Positions 26,285 to 34,949 of a stretch of DNA of 64,000 nt are shown here, piece after piece. Below the pieces are notes generated by a model. It was not told the origin of the DNA. It saw only the letters and a program-made list of their open reading frames with translations, and did not search any database. Made by a program: the position numbers and the translations under genes. This DNA comes from Pseudomonadota bacterium. GTDB taxonomy: Bacteria; Pseudomonadota; Gammaproteobacteria; Burkholderiales; Burkholderiaceae_F. The stretch lies in the NCBI GenBank assembly GCA_029778535.1, contig JAKOQB010000005.1, forward strand, positions 62,001 through 126,000, written 5' to 3'. Numbering within the stretch: the first letter of the stretch is position 1; the number at the start of each line of letters is the position of its first letter.

Positions 26285-29057
26285 GGCTGACTCCGAAAAG
26301 ACGTTGTTGCTGGTCGACGGCTCAAGCTACCTGTATCGCGCGTTTCATGCGCTGCCCGACCTGCGCACGGCGCGCGGCGAGCCGACCGGCGCGATTCGCG
26401 GCTTCATCTCGATGCTGAAGCTGTTGCGTGAACAGGTGCCGGCGGATTATCTCGCCTGCGTGTTCGATGCCAAGGGCAAGACCTTCCGCGACGAGATCTA
26501 CCCGGAGTACAAGGCGCATCGCCCCGCCATGCCGGACGATCTGGCCGCGCAGATCGCGCCGATTTACGAGGCGGCCGAGGCGCTCGGCTGGCCGGTGCTT
26601 GAGATCGAGGGCATCGAAGCCGACGACGTGATTGGCACGCTCGCGCGCCACGCGCAAGCGCACGGCGTGCGGACCGTCGTGTCCACCGGCGACAAGGACC
26701 TCGCGCAACTGGTCAACGACCACGTCACGCTGGTCAACACGATGAGCAACGAAACGCTCGACGTCGCCGGTGTGATCAGGAAATTCGGCGTGCGGCCGGA
26801 CCAGATCGTCGACTACCTGGCGCTGGTCGGCGATGCCGTCGACAACGTTCCGGGCGTGGAAAAGGTCGGGCCGAAGACCGCCGCCAAATGGCTGCAGCAG
26901 TATGGCTCGCTCGACGCGATCGTCGCCAACGCGGACAAGATCGGCGGCGTGGTGGGCGAGAACCTGCGCAAGGCGCTCGACTGGCTGCCGACCGCGAAAA
27001 CGCTGGTCACCGTGAAGACCGACGGCGACCTGACCGCGCACCTGCCGCACTTCGATGCCTTGCGCGCGCGCGCGCCGGATGTTGCACGGCTGCGCGAGCT
27101 GTATACGCGGTGGGAGTTCAAGAGCTTCTTGAGGGAGTTGGGTGAAGACGTGAGCGCCCCTCACCCCAGCCCTCTCCCCGTGATCGAGGAGAGGGGGGAA
27201 GAGCCCTCTGTCCCGCATCAGCGGGAGGGGGCTGGGGGTGAGGGCAATTTGCCTCTGAAGTACGAAACCGTCGTCACGGAATCGCAGCTCGACGCCTGGC
27301 TGCGCAAGATCACCTCCGCTGCGCTCACCTGCATCGACACCGAGACCACTTCGCTCGACCCGATGAAGGCGAAACTCGTCGGCATATCGCTCTGTGTGCA
27401 CGAATTCGAAGCGTGCTACATCCCGCTCGCGCATCGCTATCCCGGCGTGCCGCAACAGTTGTCGTTCGATGCCACGCTGGCGAAGCTCAAGCCGTGGCTC
27501 GAAAGCGATCAGCACAAGAAGGTTGGCCAGCACTTGAAGTACGACGCGCACGTGTTCGCCAATCACGGCGTGCGGCTGGCCGGCATCGCGCACGACACGC
27601 TGCTGCAGAGCTACGTGCTGGAAGCGCACCGCAACCACGACATGGACTCGCTGGCCGAGCGCCACCTCGGCCGCAAGACCATCACGTTCGAGCAGGTGTG
27701 CGGCAAGGGCGCCAACCAGATCGGTTTCGACGAGGTGGCGCTCGATCGCGCCACCGCCTACGCGGCAGAGGACGCCGAGGTCACGCTGGCGCTGCACCGC
27801 GCGCTGTGGCCGCGCATCGAGGAGCACCCGAAGCTCGCCTACATCTACCAGTCGATCGAGATTCCGGTATCGAAGATCCTGTTCGACATGGAGCGCACCG
27901 GCGTGCTGATCGACCGCGAGAAGCTCGCCAACCAGAGCGCCGAGCTCGGCCGCCGCATCAACGAGCTCGAAGCGCGCGCGCACGAGCTGGCGGGCCAGCC
28001 GTTCAACCTCGGCAGCCCGAAGCAGATCGGCGAATTGCTGTTCGGCAAACTGGGGCTGCCGGTGGTGAAGAAGACCGCGTCCGGCGCGCCGAGCACCGAC
28101 GAGGAAGTGCTGGAGAAGCTCGCCACTGACTATCCGCTGCCGAAAGCGCTGCTCGAGCACCGCGCGCTGTCGAAACTGAAATCGACCTACTGCGACAAGC
28201 TGCCGGCGAGCATCGATCCGGCCACCGGGCGCGTGCACACCAGCTACGGGCAGGCGGTCGCGGTGACGGGTCGGCTGTCGTCGAGCGATCCGAACCTGCA
28301 GAACATCCCGATCCGCACGCCGGAAGGGCGGCGCATCCGCGAGGCGTTCATCGCGCCGGCGGGCAGCCTGATCGTCTCGGCTGATTACTCGCAGATCGAA
28401 CTGCGCATCATGGCGCACATCAGCGGCGACGAGGGATTGCTGCGCGCATTCGCCGCCGGCGAAGACATCCACCGCGCGACCGCGAGCGAAGTCTTCGGCG
28501 TGCCGGTGGGCGAGGTGAGCAGCGAGCAGCGCCGCTATGCGAAGGTGATCAACTTCGGCCTGATCTACGGCATGAGCGCGTTCGGGCTGGCGTCGAACCT
28601 CGGCATCGAGCGCGACGCGGCGAAGAACTTCGTCGACCGCTACTTCACGCGCTATCCCGGCGTGAAGCAGTACATGGACCGCACGCGCGAGCTGGCCAAG
28701 CGCCAGGGCTATGTGGAGACGGTGTTCGGGCGCCGGCTGTGGCTGCCGGAGATCAATTCACCCAACGGCCCGCGCCGCGGCGCGGCGGAGCGCGCCGCGA
28801 TCAACGCGCCGATGCAGGGCACCGCGGCCGACCTGATCAAGCTCGCGATGATCGCCGTGCACGACTGGCTGCTGCGCGACGGATTGCGCACGAAACTGGT
28901 GATGCAGGTCCACGACGAACTGGTCTTCGAGGTCCCCGAGTCGGAACTCGACCTCGTGCGCGAGCGCGTGCCGGTGCTGATGAGCGGCGTGGCGCAACTG
29001 AAGGTGCCGTTGCTGGCGCAGGTTGGCGTCGGGCGCAACTGGGACGAGGCGCATTGA
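26283..29057 (+). CDS. polA: DNA polymerase I PolA with an in-frame repeat element
   Basis: A 924-residue enzyme for Okazaki fragment maturation and repair. The 5'-3' nuclease spans about 1-285 (LLVDGSSYLYRAFHALP, EADDVIG). The 3'-5' exonuclease is intact with D352 and E354 in IDTETTSLD and a YAAEDAEVT Exo III. The polymerase has motif A DYSQIELR (D701) and motif C HDELVF (D878). Residues 292-321, in the linker between the nuclease and proofreading domains, are encoded by an 87-base palindrome and read APHPSPLPVIEERGEE onward. The ATG overlaps that of the divergent LOG gene, and a clear Shine-Dalgarno sequence is lacking. Confidence 0.97.
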   Translation: MADSEKTLLLVDGSSYLYRAFHALPDLRTARGEPTGAIRGFISMLKLLREQVPADYLACVFDAKGKTFRDEIYPEYKAHRPAMPDDLAAQIAPIYEAAEALGWPVLEIEGIEADDVIGTLARHAQAHGVRTVVSTGDKDLAQLVNDHVTLVNTMSNETLDVAGVIRKFGVRPDQIVDYLALVGDAVDNVPGVEKVGPKTAAKWLQQYGSLDAIVANADKIGGVVGENLRKALDWLPTAKTLVTVKTDGDLTAHLPHFDALRARAPDVARLRELYTRWEFKSFLRELGEDVSAPHPSPLPVIEERGEEPSVPHQREGAGGEGNLPLKYETVVTESQLDAWLRKITSAALTCIDTETTSLDPMKAKLVGISLCVHEFEACYIPLAHRYPGVPQQLSFDATLAKLKPWLESDQHKKVGQHLKYDAHVFANHGVRLAGIAHDTLLQSYVLEAHRNHDMDSLAERHLGRKTITFEQVCGKGANQIGFDEVALDRATAYAAEDAEVTLALHRALWPRIEEHPKLAYIYQSIEIPVSKILFDMERTGVLIDREKLANQSAELGRRINELEARAHELAGQPFNLGSPKQIGELLFGKLGLPVVKKTASGAPSTDEEVLEKLATDYPLPKALLEHRALSKLKSTYCDKLPASIDPATGRVHTSYGQAVAVTGRLSSSDPNLQNIPIRTPEGRRIREAFIAPAGSLIVSADYSQIELRIMAHISGDEGLLRAFAAGEDIHRATASEVFGVPVGEVSSEQRRYAKVINFGLIYGMSAFGLASNLGIERDAAKNFVDRYFTRYPGVKQYMDRTRELAKRQGYVETVFGRRLWLPEINSPNGPRRGAAERAAINAPMQGTAADLIKLAMIAVHDWLLRDGLRTKLVMQVHDELVFEVPESELDLVRERVPVLMSGVAQLKVPLLAQVGVGRNWDEAH
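27158..27244. repeat. Palindromic element (family R2) inserted in frame in polA
   Basis: The outer arms CCCTCACCCCAGCCC (27158-27172) and GGGCTGGGGGTGAGGG (ending 27244) are complementary apart from one extra G. Inside are CCTCTCCCC, GGAGAGGGGGG and a CCCGCATCAGCGGG hairpin. Length is 87 bases, exactly 29 codons, so the polA frame is kept. The downstream copy at 29131 shares the CCCGCATCAG core. Confidence 0.9.
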
Positions 29058-29101
29058 ACGCGGATCGAACGCCGGCGCCGACAAGAAGAACTTTCTCGTA
29101 A

Positions 29102-29184
29102 CTTTCCGGGGAAGATGCGGCATGTCCGGAAAGCTCCCTCTCCCGCATCAGTGGGAGAGGGTTGGGCTGAGGGCCCAACTGTGA
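29102..29184. repeat. Composite palindrome (family R2) downstream of polA
   Basis: A first hairpin pairs CTTTCCGG (29102-29109) with CCGGAAAG (29126-29133). A second unit contains CTCCCTCTCCCGCATCA and GTGGGAGAGGG followed by TTGGGCTGAGGGC. It lies between polA and the convergent brnA and could end polA transcription, although there is no clear T-run. Confidence 0.7.
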
Positions 29185-29238
29185 AACAAGCAAGACGTCG
29201 CCCCTCGGTAGCAATGGGCCGCGGACTGCCTTGCGTCC

Positions 29239-29505
29239 TCACAGAGTGCGCAGCTCCTCGCGCAGCACCCTGCATAGCATCTCCACCGTGACGGGGCGAT
29301 CGCTCGACGCCTTGCCCTTGCTCGATGCGAGTACCTCGCGGAGTGCAGCATTGATCTTGGTCTGGTATCCCGTGCCCTGGGCCTCCGCCTTGGCGCGGAA
29401 GAACTTGATCACGTCGTCGTCCAGCATGATCGTGATGCGAGTCTTGCCCGGCGACGGAATGACTGCGCCCCGCTTGCTTTTGGAGAAGTCGTATTCCTTA
29501 CGCAT
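29239..29505 (-). CDS. brnA: BrnA-type antitoxin
   Basis: An 88-residue protein. The N-terminus MRKEYDFSKSKRGAVIPSPGKTRITIMLDDDVIKFFRAKAE and the following TGYQTKINAALREVL match the BrnA antitoxin pattern: a ribbon-helix-helix DNA-binding domain that represses its own operon and neutralises the RNase toxin BrnT. Its ATG overlaps the stop of the upstream brnT remnant (ATGCGTAA), the usual brnT-brnA order. Because brnT is frameshifted, the antitoxin may be an orphan. Confidence 0.88.
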   Translation of the reverse strand: MRKEYDFSKSKRGAVIPSPGKTRITIMLDDDVIKFFRAKAEAQGTGYQTKINAALREVLASSKGKASSDRPVTVEMLCRVLREELRTL

Positions 29506-29780
29506 GGTGTGGCTCCGTTTCGCCGCGACTGGCCCTGCGCGCGGAGATCAGGCGCTTTCGATCGCCTCGCGGCGTGTGCGCAAAGATCAGCGCCCGACCC
29601 AGAACATCGATGCACCGCGTGAAGAACCGCCGCTCACCTTCAGCATCCGGGTCCTCGATCGTGACGGCCCTCGGATCACGGAGAGCCTGCTCGGCGTGAG
29701 CGAAGCCGACCTTGTGTTTCCCGGAGGTTGCTCTGCTCCCTGGCGGGGTCGAACTCGATCTTCACCGGCCGATCATGCAT
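29498..29780 (-). pseudogene. brnT: BrnT ribonuclease toxin, frameshifted
   Basis: Reading leftwards from the ATG at 29780 gives VKIEFDPAREQSNLRE, the BrnT N-terminus, then frame is lost. In the next frame HKVGFAHAEQALRDP, then AVTIEDPDAEGERRFF, LGRALIFAHTPRGDRKRLISARRAS and a stop at 29498 continue the family pattern. The span of 283 bases is 3 x 94 plus one, consistent with a single inserted base around the CTCCGGGAAACAC stretch (near 29722-29728). Without it the product would be about 93 residues, normal for BrnT. A sequencing error cannot be excluded. Confidence 0.8.
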
Positions 29781-29878
29781 ATTCGATGCATGTCGTCGGC
29801 CGCCCGCTGAGAAGGGATGACCTCAGGTGCCCGGCGACCCGAAGCGCGCAGGCGCCGGCGATTGGGGCGAATAGCGAA

Positions 29879-29908
29879 CCGAACTGCGCGCGAAGCCCCG
29901 CAGTTCGG
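29879..29908. terminator. Hairpin downstream of the small membrane gene
   Basis: CCGAACTGC (29879-29887) and GCAGTTCGG (29900-29908) form a perfect 9-bp stem with a 12-base loop, 31 bases past the stop of the leftward membrane gene. On that strand TTCGCTATTCG follows, with no proper T-run, so it may be a weak terminator or part of another folded element. Confidence 0.4.
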
Positions 29909-29938
29909 CGATCCGCTCGACCTGTTGGTTGCCCTGCG

Positions 29939-30292
29939 TCAGCGCCACGCTCGGTGCGCGAACGGACCGACGCGCCACAAGTACGCGTAACCGAGGGCCA
30001 GCATGGCTGCCGGGATCGCCCCGCCCAACAGGAAGGCGCTGATGCGGCGGGTTACCGGCGCGAAGAGTACCCAGAGATTGAGCAGGGCCGTCACCGCGAA
30101 TGCGGCAGGAAAAAGTACCAGCGCCAGCACCATGCCCCTGCCGCCCACCGACGGTCCCTCTCCGGTCGTGGTAACCAATTTCAACCAGAACGCGAGCACG
30201 GAAACCAACAGCGGCGCGAGGATTCCGAATACCGACTTCGATGCCTTCGACAATGGCGGTCTTACGGCGGTGGTCGGACTGGACGAATCCAC
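29939..30292 (-). CDS. Hypothetical small membrane protein (possible gene-cassette product)
   Basis: A 117-residue protein with about three hydrophobic helices (FGILAPLLVSVLAFWLKLV, MVLALVLFPAAFAVTALLNLW, ISAFLLGGAIPAAMLALGYAYLW). The start is a GTG with GAGG seven bases upstream. The family is not recognised. It begins only 20 bases after an attC-like site on the same strand and is followed by a hairpin, the layout of an integron gene cassette. Another frame across the region is also open, so the gene call rests on hydrophobic patterning and the ribosome site. Confidence 0.55.
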   Translation of the reverse strand: MDSSSPTTAVRPPLSKASKSVFGILAPLLVSVLAFWLKLVTTTGEGPSVGGRGMVLALVLFPAAFAVTALLNLWVLFAPVTRRISAFLLGGAIPAAMLALGYAYLWRVGPFAHRAWR

Positions 30293-30311
30293 GGTTCATC
30301 CTCACTGCGCA

Positions 30312-30393
30312 GTTCAACGTTTGAGCTCACCTGCCGGCGGCAGCCGCGGGCTGACGCACGTCGGGTGCAACGAAGGGTCAAACTGCATTGCCC
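30312..30393 (-). other. attC-like recombination site (degenerate)
   Basis: On the minus strand the region ends GCTCAAAC followed by GTTGAAC, matching an integron L' site plus a GTTRRRY core (R'). About 50 bases earlier is GTTTGACC, complementary to L' with one mismatch (L''). The expected R'' (RYYYAAC) is poorly kept, GGGCAAT. The interior holds a CAGCC-CGC-GGCTG hairpin. This fits a decayed or solitary attC; no integrase gene is in the window. Confidence 0.4.
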
Positions 30394-30783
30394 ACCGGAA
30401 ATGGCACTGTTGGCAAGTGCACTACTAACAGAAGCGGCCAGACCCGGCACCCGGTCTCCTTGGGAAAACGCTGTCCGCTGATGTCTGCCGGGGCAGCGCG
30501 CGGAGCGCTCAGACTGAGAATCCGAGTGCCCGCGGCGAACGTCCATGCAGATCGTCGCATGGCGATTTGCGCTATCGGGCCGGCATGCTTTCTTGCGGCC
30601 ACCGACGCGCGACCTGCGCACCGCGTGGCTTCAATGAGATCCTGATGGCGGTCCGTGCGGTGTCTTCAGCAGTGCGCCGCCAGACTGCAGCGTCATCGCC
30701 ACGGCTACGCGCGGCGAGAACTGTGGCGCTGCGCTTGACCGGCGTCGTGCTCTACGTCCGAATCCGATTGTGTGTTCGGCTGG
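30394..30783. other. Non-coding stretch in the accessory islet
   Basis: About 390 bases with no frame that looks protein-like, no ribosome site leading to a plausible gene and no recognisable RNA. Base composition is somewhat less GC-rich than the flanks. With the attC-like site before it and a DUF2283 gene after it, it is probably remnant accessory DNA. Confidence 0.5.
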
Positions 30784-30981
30784 TCAAGACGCGACCTGCT
30801 CGAACGAGAACTGCGGGAAGTCGGCCCTCTGGCGCGCATGTTCGATCGTGATCGCGCACAGATTTCCCTGTGTGTCGTACTCGACCAGCGTGTCTTCGTC
30901 GATGTCGCGCGTATCGGCCACGGTCGCGTTCTTCAGCTCGATGTAGAGCGTGTCGGTGTCGGCGAAGTGCTTGATCTTCAT
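30784..30981 (-). CDS. DUF2283 domain small protein
   Basis: A 65-residue protein starting MKIKHFADTDTLYIELKN, with TRDIDEDTLVEYDTQGN and ITIEHARQRAD, the full DUF2283 pattern. These proteins are usually beside a DUF4258 gene, and the pair is suspected to be a toxin-antitoxin module. Here no DUF4258 frame is seen on either side, so it appears to be an orphan. I chose the internal ATG because the family begins at MKI; a longer start eight codons upstream is possible. Confidence 0.85.
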   Translation of the reverse strand: MKIKHFADTDTLYIELKNATVADTRDIDEDTLVEYDTQGNLCAITIEHARQRADFPQFSFEQVAS

Positions 30982-31026
30982 GGCCTGAAGCTCTGGTCGA
31001 AGCAAGCATTGTGGACTGCCGGACCC

Positions 31027-32349
31027 CTACAACGTCAGCGTCAACCCCGTCAGCAGGGCGCCCGGCACGCGGCTCGTCTCGACCGAGCGGCAGCCGTAGG
31101 TGCTGGCGTTCAGGATCCACTCGCTTTCGCGCGTCAGGCCCTCGAGGCGCGCGCCGAGCATGCGGTACAGCGTGTCGTCGAAGCGCATCACGGCGAGCGG
31201 CGCGGCGATCCGGCCGTGCTCGACCCAGAACGTTGCGAAGCGCGTCATCCCGGTCACGCGCGCGGACGGTCGGTCGGAGTAGTTCAGGTAGTGGAAGTTG
31301 CCGACGTAGATGCCGGTGTCGAGCGCGGCGAGCGCGTCGGACTGCGGCAGGTCGCCGGCCGCGAGTTCCATCGAGTGCATCGATTCGCCGTCGTCCGCGC
31401 CGTTTGGTTCGATTCCATATTCCCGCGCGGTGCGCGGCGACACCAGGCTGCCGGCGTGGCGGCCGGCGCGGATCAGATCGACCGCTGCGGGCCGCGGGAA
31501 TCCCGCATCGTCGAACGCGGGCGCGAGTCCCCGCGCGGTGTGCTCGCGCAGCGTGACCTGCGGCGAGAGCTGCGCCTCGCCGTCGACCAGACGCTGCAGC
31601 ACGCTTTGCTGGGTGCGCTGGTCCTTCTCCGACACGCCGCCCCAGTTGAGCATCCACAGCAGCTCGTCGAGCGCGGCCGGCGTGACGTACGCGCGGTAGT
31701 CGCCGGGCGCGATCGTCTTGACCGGGCGCGCCAGATGCGCGAGCTGCTCGCGCGCGGCGTCGATGCGGCGCGCGAGTTCCGCGCGCTCCCAGTCGGCGCC
31801 GGCGTAGTTGCACTTCACCGCCTTGTCGGCCGCGTGATAGACGGACCAGTCGAACAGGAACGAATCGACCGCGTGCCAGTTGCGCTGGCCGAGCGAATTG
31901 GCGAAGCCGCGGTACACCGGCCCGCTCGCGAACAGCCCGACGAGATCGAGCCCCCCGGCCGCGCGCACGATGTCGTCGATCGCCTGCGCCGGCGCGGGCA
32001 GTTTCCCTCCGCGCGCGTGGTCCGACGACTGCGCGTCGGTCGCGTACAGCAGGTAAGGATCTTCCGGCAGCGACGGCAGATCGGCGCGCATCGAGTCGAT
32101 CGCGTGCGCGATCGCCGCGCGGTCCTGCTCTGCATTGCCCGTCAGCGCGAGCGTGACGCCGTCGTGGCGCTGGCCCTCGATCAGCGTCAGCGTCAGATAC
32201 GCCTGCCGCACCGACAGCGGCTGGCGCACGCGGCCGCGGTTGAAGCGCACGAAGTTCGACGCCTCGCCGGAGAAGTTGGCAAGCAGCACTTCCTTGCCGG
32301 TGAGTTGCGCGATCGCGAAATCGGCGAGGTCGAAGAACAGATCCTTCAT
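31027..32349 (-). CDS. TldD/PmbA-family protein, TldE-like partner
   Basis: A 440-residue member of the TldD/TldE metalloprotease family. It lacks an HExxxH motif, so it is the non-catalytic TldE/PmbA-like partner. The C-terminal half (SMELAAGDLPQSDALAALDTGIYVGNFHYLNYSDRP, GMTRFATFWVEHG) is family-typical. The start MKDLFFDLADFAIAQL overlaps the stop of the catalytic partner by four bases, so the two are translationally coupled and probably form a heterodimer that degrades unfolded peptides. Confidence 0.88.
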   Translation of the reverse strand: MKDLFFDLADFAIAQLTGKEVLLANFSGEASNFVRFNRGRVRQPLSVRQAYLTLTLIEGQRHDGVTLALTGNAEQDRAAIAHAIDSMRADLPSLPEDPYLLYATDAQSSDHARGGKLPAPAQAIDDIVRAAGGLDLVGLFASGPVYRGFANSLGQRNWHAVDSFLFDWSVYHAADKAVKCNYAGADWERAELARRIDAAREQLAHLARPVKTIAPGDYRAYVTPAALDELLWMLNWGGVSEKDQRTQQSVLQRLVDGEAQLSPQVTLREHTARGLAPAFDDAGFPRPAAVDLIRAGRHAGSLVSPRTAREYGIEPNGADDGESMHSMELAAGDLPQSDALAALDTGIYVGNFHYLNYSDRPSARVTGMTRFATFWVEHGRIAAPLAVMRFDDTLYRMLGARLEGLTRESEWILNASTYGCRSVETSRVPGALLTGLTLTL

Positions 32350-33809
32350 TCTTCCGCTCCGAACACGTCGACCCCGGTGAACTTGCACGCCGGGCTCGCA
32401 TGGCCGACGCGGATCGTCTGGTTCGGCTCGCCCTTGCCGCAGTAGGGCGTGCCAAGGATCTCGTAGGTCGAGGCGTCGCCCACCATCGCGAGCGAGCGCC
32501 AGAACGTGGCCGAGATGCCGCGGTAGTTGGGATTGCGCACGACTTCAGCGAGCTTGCCGCCGCGGATGCGCTGACCCCACTCGCAGCCGAACTGGAACTT
32601 GTTGCGCGAATCGTCGATCGACCACGAGGTGTTGGTCTTCATCAGGATGCCGTCGTCGATCGACGCGATCATCGCGGCGAGGCTCGACGTGCCCGGTTCG
32701 ATGTTCAGGTTGCTCATGCGGTCGATCGGCGGGCGGTTCCACGCGCTGGCGCGCGCGGTGGCCACGCCCTCGATGTCGGCGCGCACTGCGCGCGCGCGCT
32801 GCTGCGACACCGTGCCGCCGAGCGGACGCAGCAGGATGCCGTCGCGGATCAGGTACTCGCGCTGCGCGCGCGTGCCCTCGTCGTCGAAGGCGAAACTGGC
32901 GAGCTCGATCTCGCGCGTCGGATCGCAGGTGACGTTCAAGAGCTTCGAGCCGTACTGGTACGAGCCGAACATGTCGAGCGTGACGAAGCTCGTGCCCGCG
33001 TAGTTGCGCTCGTCGCCGAGGATGCGGTCGAGTTCCAGCGGGTGCCCGATCGACTCGTGGATCTGCAGCATCATCTGGTCCGGCATCAGAATCACGTCGA
33101 ACCTGCCGCTCGGGCAGTTGGGCGCGGCCAGCAACTGCAGCGCTTCTTCGGCCGTGGCGCGGCCGCCGCCGACGAAGCCCGAGCGCTCGATGATCTCGAG
33201 CCCGCCCTGCTGGCAGAACCCGTTGCCGCGCCCGCCCCACGAGCGCGTCTGCGTGACGTGGCCGGCGTGCGCGACCACGTGCAGGCTCGGGATCGTCATG
33301 TCGAACTCCTGCAACGCCTCGCCGCCGTCGGCAGTGAGCTGCAGCGTGCGGGTGCGGATCGTCCACAGGCTCGCTTCCCAGTCGACGATGCGCTCGTCGA
33401 TCCTGCACGCGCGCGATTCGCGCATCAGAAGGTCAATGCGGTCGGCCTTGCTCCACGTGACGGGCCTGATCGTCGGCGACGCGTAGCGGCCGCGCGGTGC
33501 CGGCAGGCGCGGCGGCTGTCCGGCGAACACGCTGCGCCCCCTGGACAGGCGCGCCCACTCGGCCGCGCGCGCGATCGCGGCGCGCAGGCCGGCGTCGGAC
33601 AGATCGCTGGTGGCGGCGTAGCCGAGCCCATCGCCATCGACCAGCGTGACCATCGCGCCGCGATCGACGAAGCTGGAGGTCGGTTCCGGCACGTCCTGAC
33701 GCACCGCGGTCGTTTCGGAGGATTCCTCGACCACGCGCAGCGCGCAGTGGTCGGCCGCGGGCGCGAGCCGGCGGAAGCGTTGTGACAGGGTTTCGATGTC
33801 GAACGGCAT
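32346..33809 (-). CDS. TldD-family zinc metalloprotease
   Basis: A 487-residue protein with the catalytic HESIGH (H251, E252, H256), the HExxxH signature of TldD. QFGCEWGQRIRGGKLAEVVRNPNYRG and a cysteine- and glycine-rich end (GTPYCGKGEPNQTIRVGHASP) complete the family pattern. The start MPFDIETLSQRF has AAGGA six bases upstream. It differs from canonical E. coli TldD and belongs to a divergent paired TldD/TldE lineage; peptide substrates, such as a modified peptide precursor, are not evident nearby. Confidence 0.9.
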   Translation of the reverse strand: MPFDIETLSQRFRRLAPAADHCALRVVEESSETTAVRQDVPEPTSSFVDRGAMVTLVDGDGLGYAATSDLSDAGLRAAIARAAEWARLSRGRSVFAGQPPRLPAPRGRYASPTIRPVTWSKADRIDLLMRESRACRIDERIVDWEASLWTIRTRTLQLTADGGEALQEFDMTIPSLHVVAHAGHVTQTRSWGGRGNGFCQQGGLEIIERSGFVGGGRATAEEALQLLAAPNCPSGRFDVILMPDQMMLQIHESIGHPLELDRILGDERNYAGTSFVTLDMFGSYQYGSKLLNVTCDPTREIELASFAFDDEGTRAQREYLIRDGILLRPLGGTVSQQRARAVRADIEGVATARASAWNRPPIDRMSNLNIEPGTSSLAAMIASIDDGILMKTNTSWSIDDSRNKFQFGCEWGQRIRGGKLAEVVRNPNYRGISATFWRSLAMVGDASTYEILGTPYCGKGEPNQTIRVGHASPACKFTGVDVFGAEE

Positions 33810-33994
33810 CGTTGTTCCTTCGGGACCGCCGCGCGTCGCAGCGGGCAACAGAAGCGCCGACGCCTCTGGTGGAGGCGCGACACACATGAATCGGGGATGA
33901 ACGGAATTCTAACGGCAGCGGCCGCGTCGAATAGCCGCGACGCCGTGCGGGTCGGCCGCCGGCGCGCCGATCGCAACTCGGCAGGAGGATCTGG

Positions 33995-34882
33995 ATGGAC
34001 GATGGAAGTGACGCGTTGCTGCCGCAGCGGCAGGAGTTTGATAGCCTGCGGCCGCCGCTCGAACTGACGCGGCGCGGCTTCGTGATGACCTCGCTCGCGG
34101 CCGGCTTTGCCGCCGCGGTGCTGCCCGTGCAGGCGCAAACGATGATCGTCACCGACACGCAGGGACTGACCGCCGGCGAAGTGAAGATCCCGGTCAAGGA
34201 CGGCGAGATGCCCGCGTATCGCGCGCAGCCCGCCGGCAAGTCGAAGCTCGCGACCGTGCTCGTGGTGCAGGAGATCTTCGGCGTGCACGAGCACATCAGG
34301 GACGTCTGCCGGCGGCTGGCGAAGGCGGGCTATCTGGCGGTCGCGCCCGAGCTGTATGCGCGCCAAGGAGATCCGTCGAAGTACACCGACATTTCCAAGC
34401 TGGTCAGCGAGGTTGTCCGCAAGGTGCCCGACGCGCAGGTGATGAGCGATCTGGACGCGACCGCAGCGTGGGCCGCGAACAACGGTGGCGGCGGCAAGCT
34501 CGGCATCACCGGCTTCTGCTGGGGCGGCCGAACCACGCTGATGTACGCCGCGCACGACCCGAATGTGGCGGCGGCGGTCGCGTGGTACGGGCCGACGGCG
34601 CGCGCCTATCACACCGGCGACAAGACCGCGCTCGAGGTGGCAGGCAACATCAAGGCCGCGGTGCTCGGCCTGTACGGTGGCGACGACGGCGGCATACCGA
34701 CGGACACCGTCGAAAAGCTGCGCGACGCACTGAAGGCCGCCGGCAATGCGAAGTCGGAATTCGTGATCTACCCGGGCACGCCGCACGCGTTCTTTGCCGA
34801 CTATCGGCCGAGCTACCGCAAGGAGGCGGCCGAGGACGGCTGGAAACGGCTGCTGGCGTGGTTCGGCAGACACCTCGCCTGA
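33995..34882 (+). CDS. Dienelactone hydrolase family protein, Tat-exported
   Basis: A 295-residue alpha/beta hydrolase. An N-terminal twin-arginine signal is seen ([26 protein letters not shown] at 26-27). The catalytic cysteine is C175 in [10 protein letters not shown]; an aspartate at 230-231 (GGDDGG), H264 (GTPHAF) and E93 ([10 protein letters not shown]) complete the dienelactone-hydrolase triad and its glutamate. It is likely periplasmic and cleaves an ester or lactone. No catechol or chlorocatechol genes are near, so the substrate is unknown. Confidence 0.92.
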   Translation: MDDGSDALLPQRQEFDSLRPPLELTRRGFVMTSLAAGFAAAVLPVQAQTMIVTDTQGLTAGEVKIPVKDGEMPAYRAQPAGKSKLATVLVVQEIFGVHEHIRDVCRRLAKAGYLAVAPELYARQGDPSKYTDISKLVSEVVRKVPDAQVMSDLDATAAWAANNGGGGKLGITGFCWGGRTTLMYAAHDPNVAAAVAWYGPTARAYHTGDKTALEVAGNIKAAVLGLYGGDDGGIPTDTVEKLRDALKAAGNAKSEFVIYPGTPHAFFADYRPSYRKEAAEDGWKRLLAWFGRHLA

Positions 34883-34949
34883 GCGCGCCGGCGGCGGGGC
34901 ATCGGCGCGGTGCGCGTCGGGGGCTTGACATGTTTGCTACCGTGGCCGC

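Noticed and set aside
29823-30317. Alternative minus-strand gene in the region of the small membrane protein
   Set aside because: This frame gives an Arg/Gly-rich product with no hydrophobic pattern; the overlapping frame has three clear membrane segments and a ribosome site.
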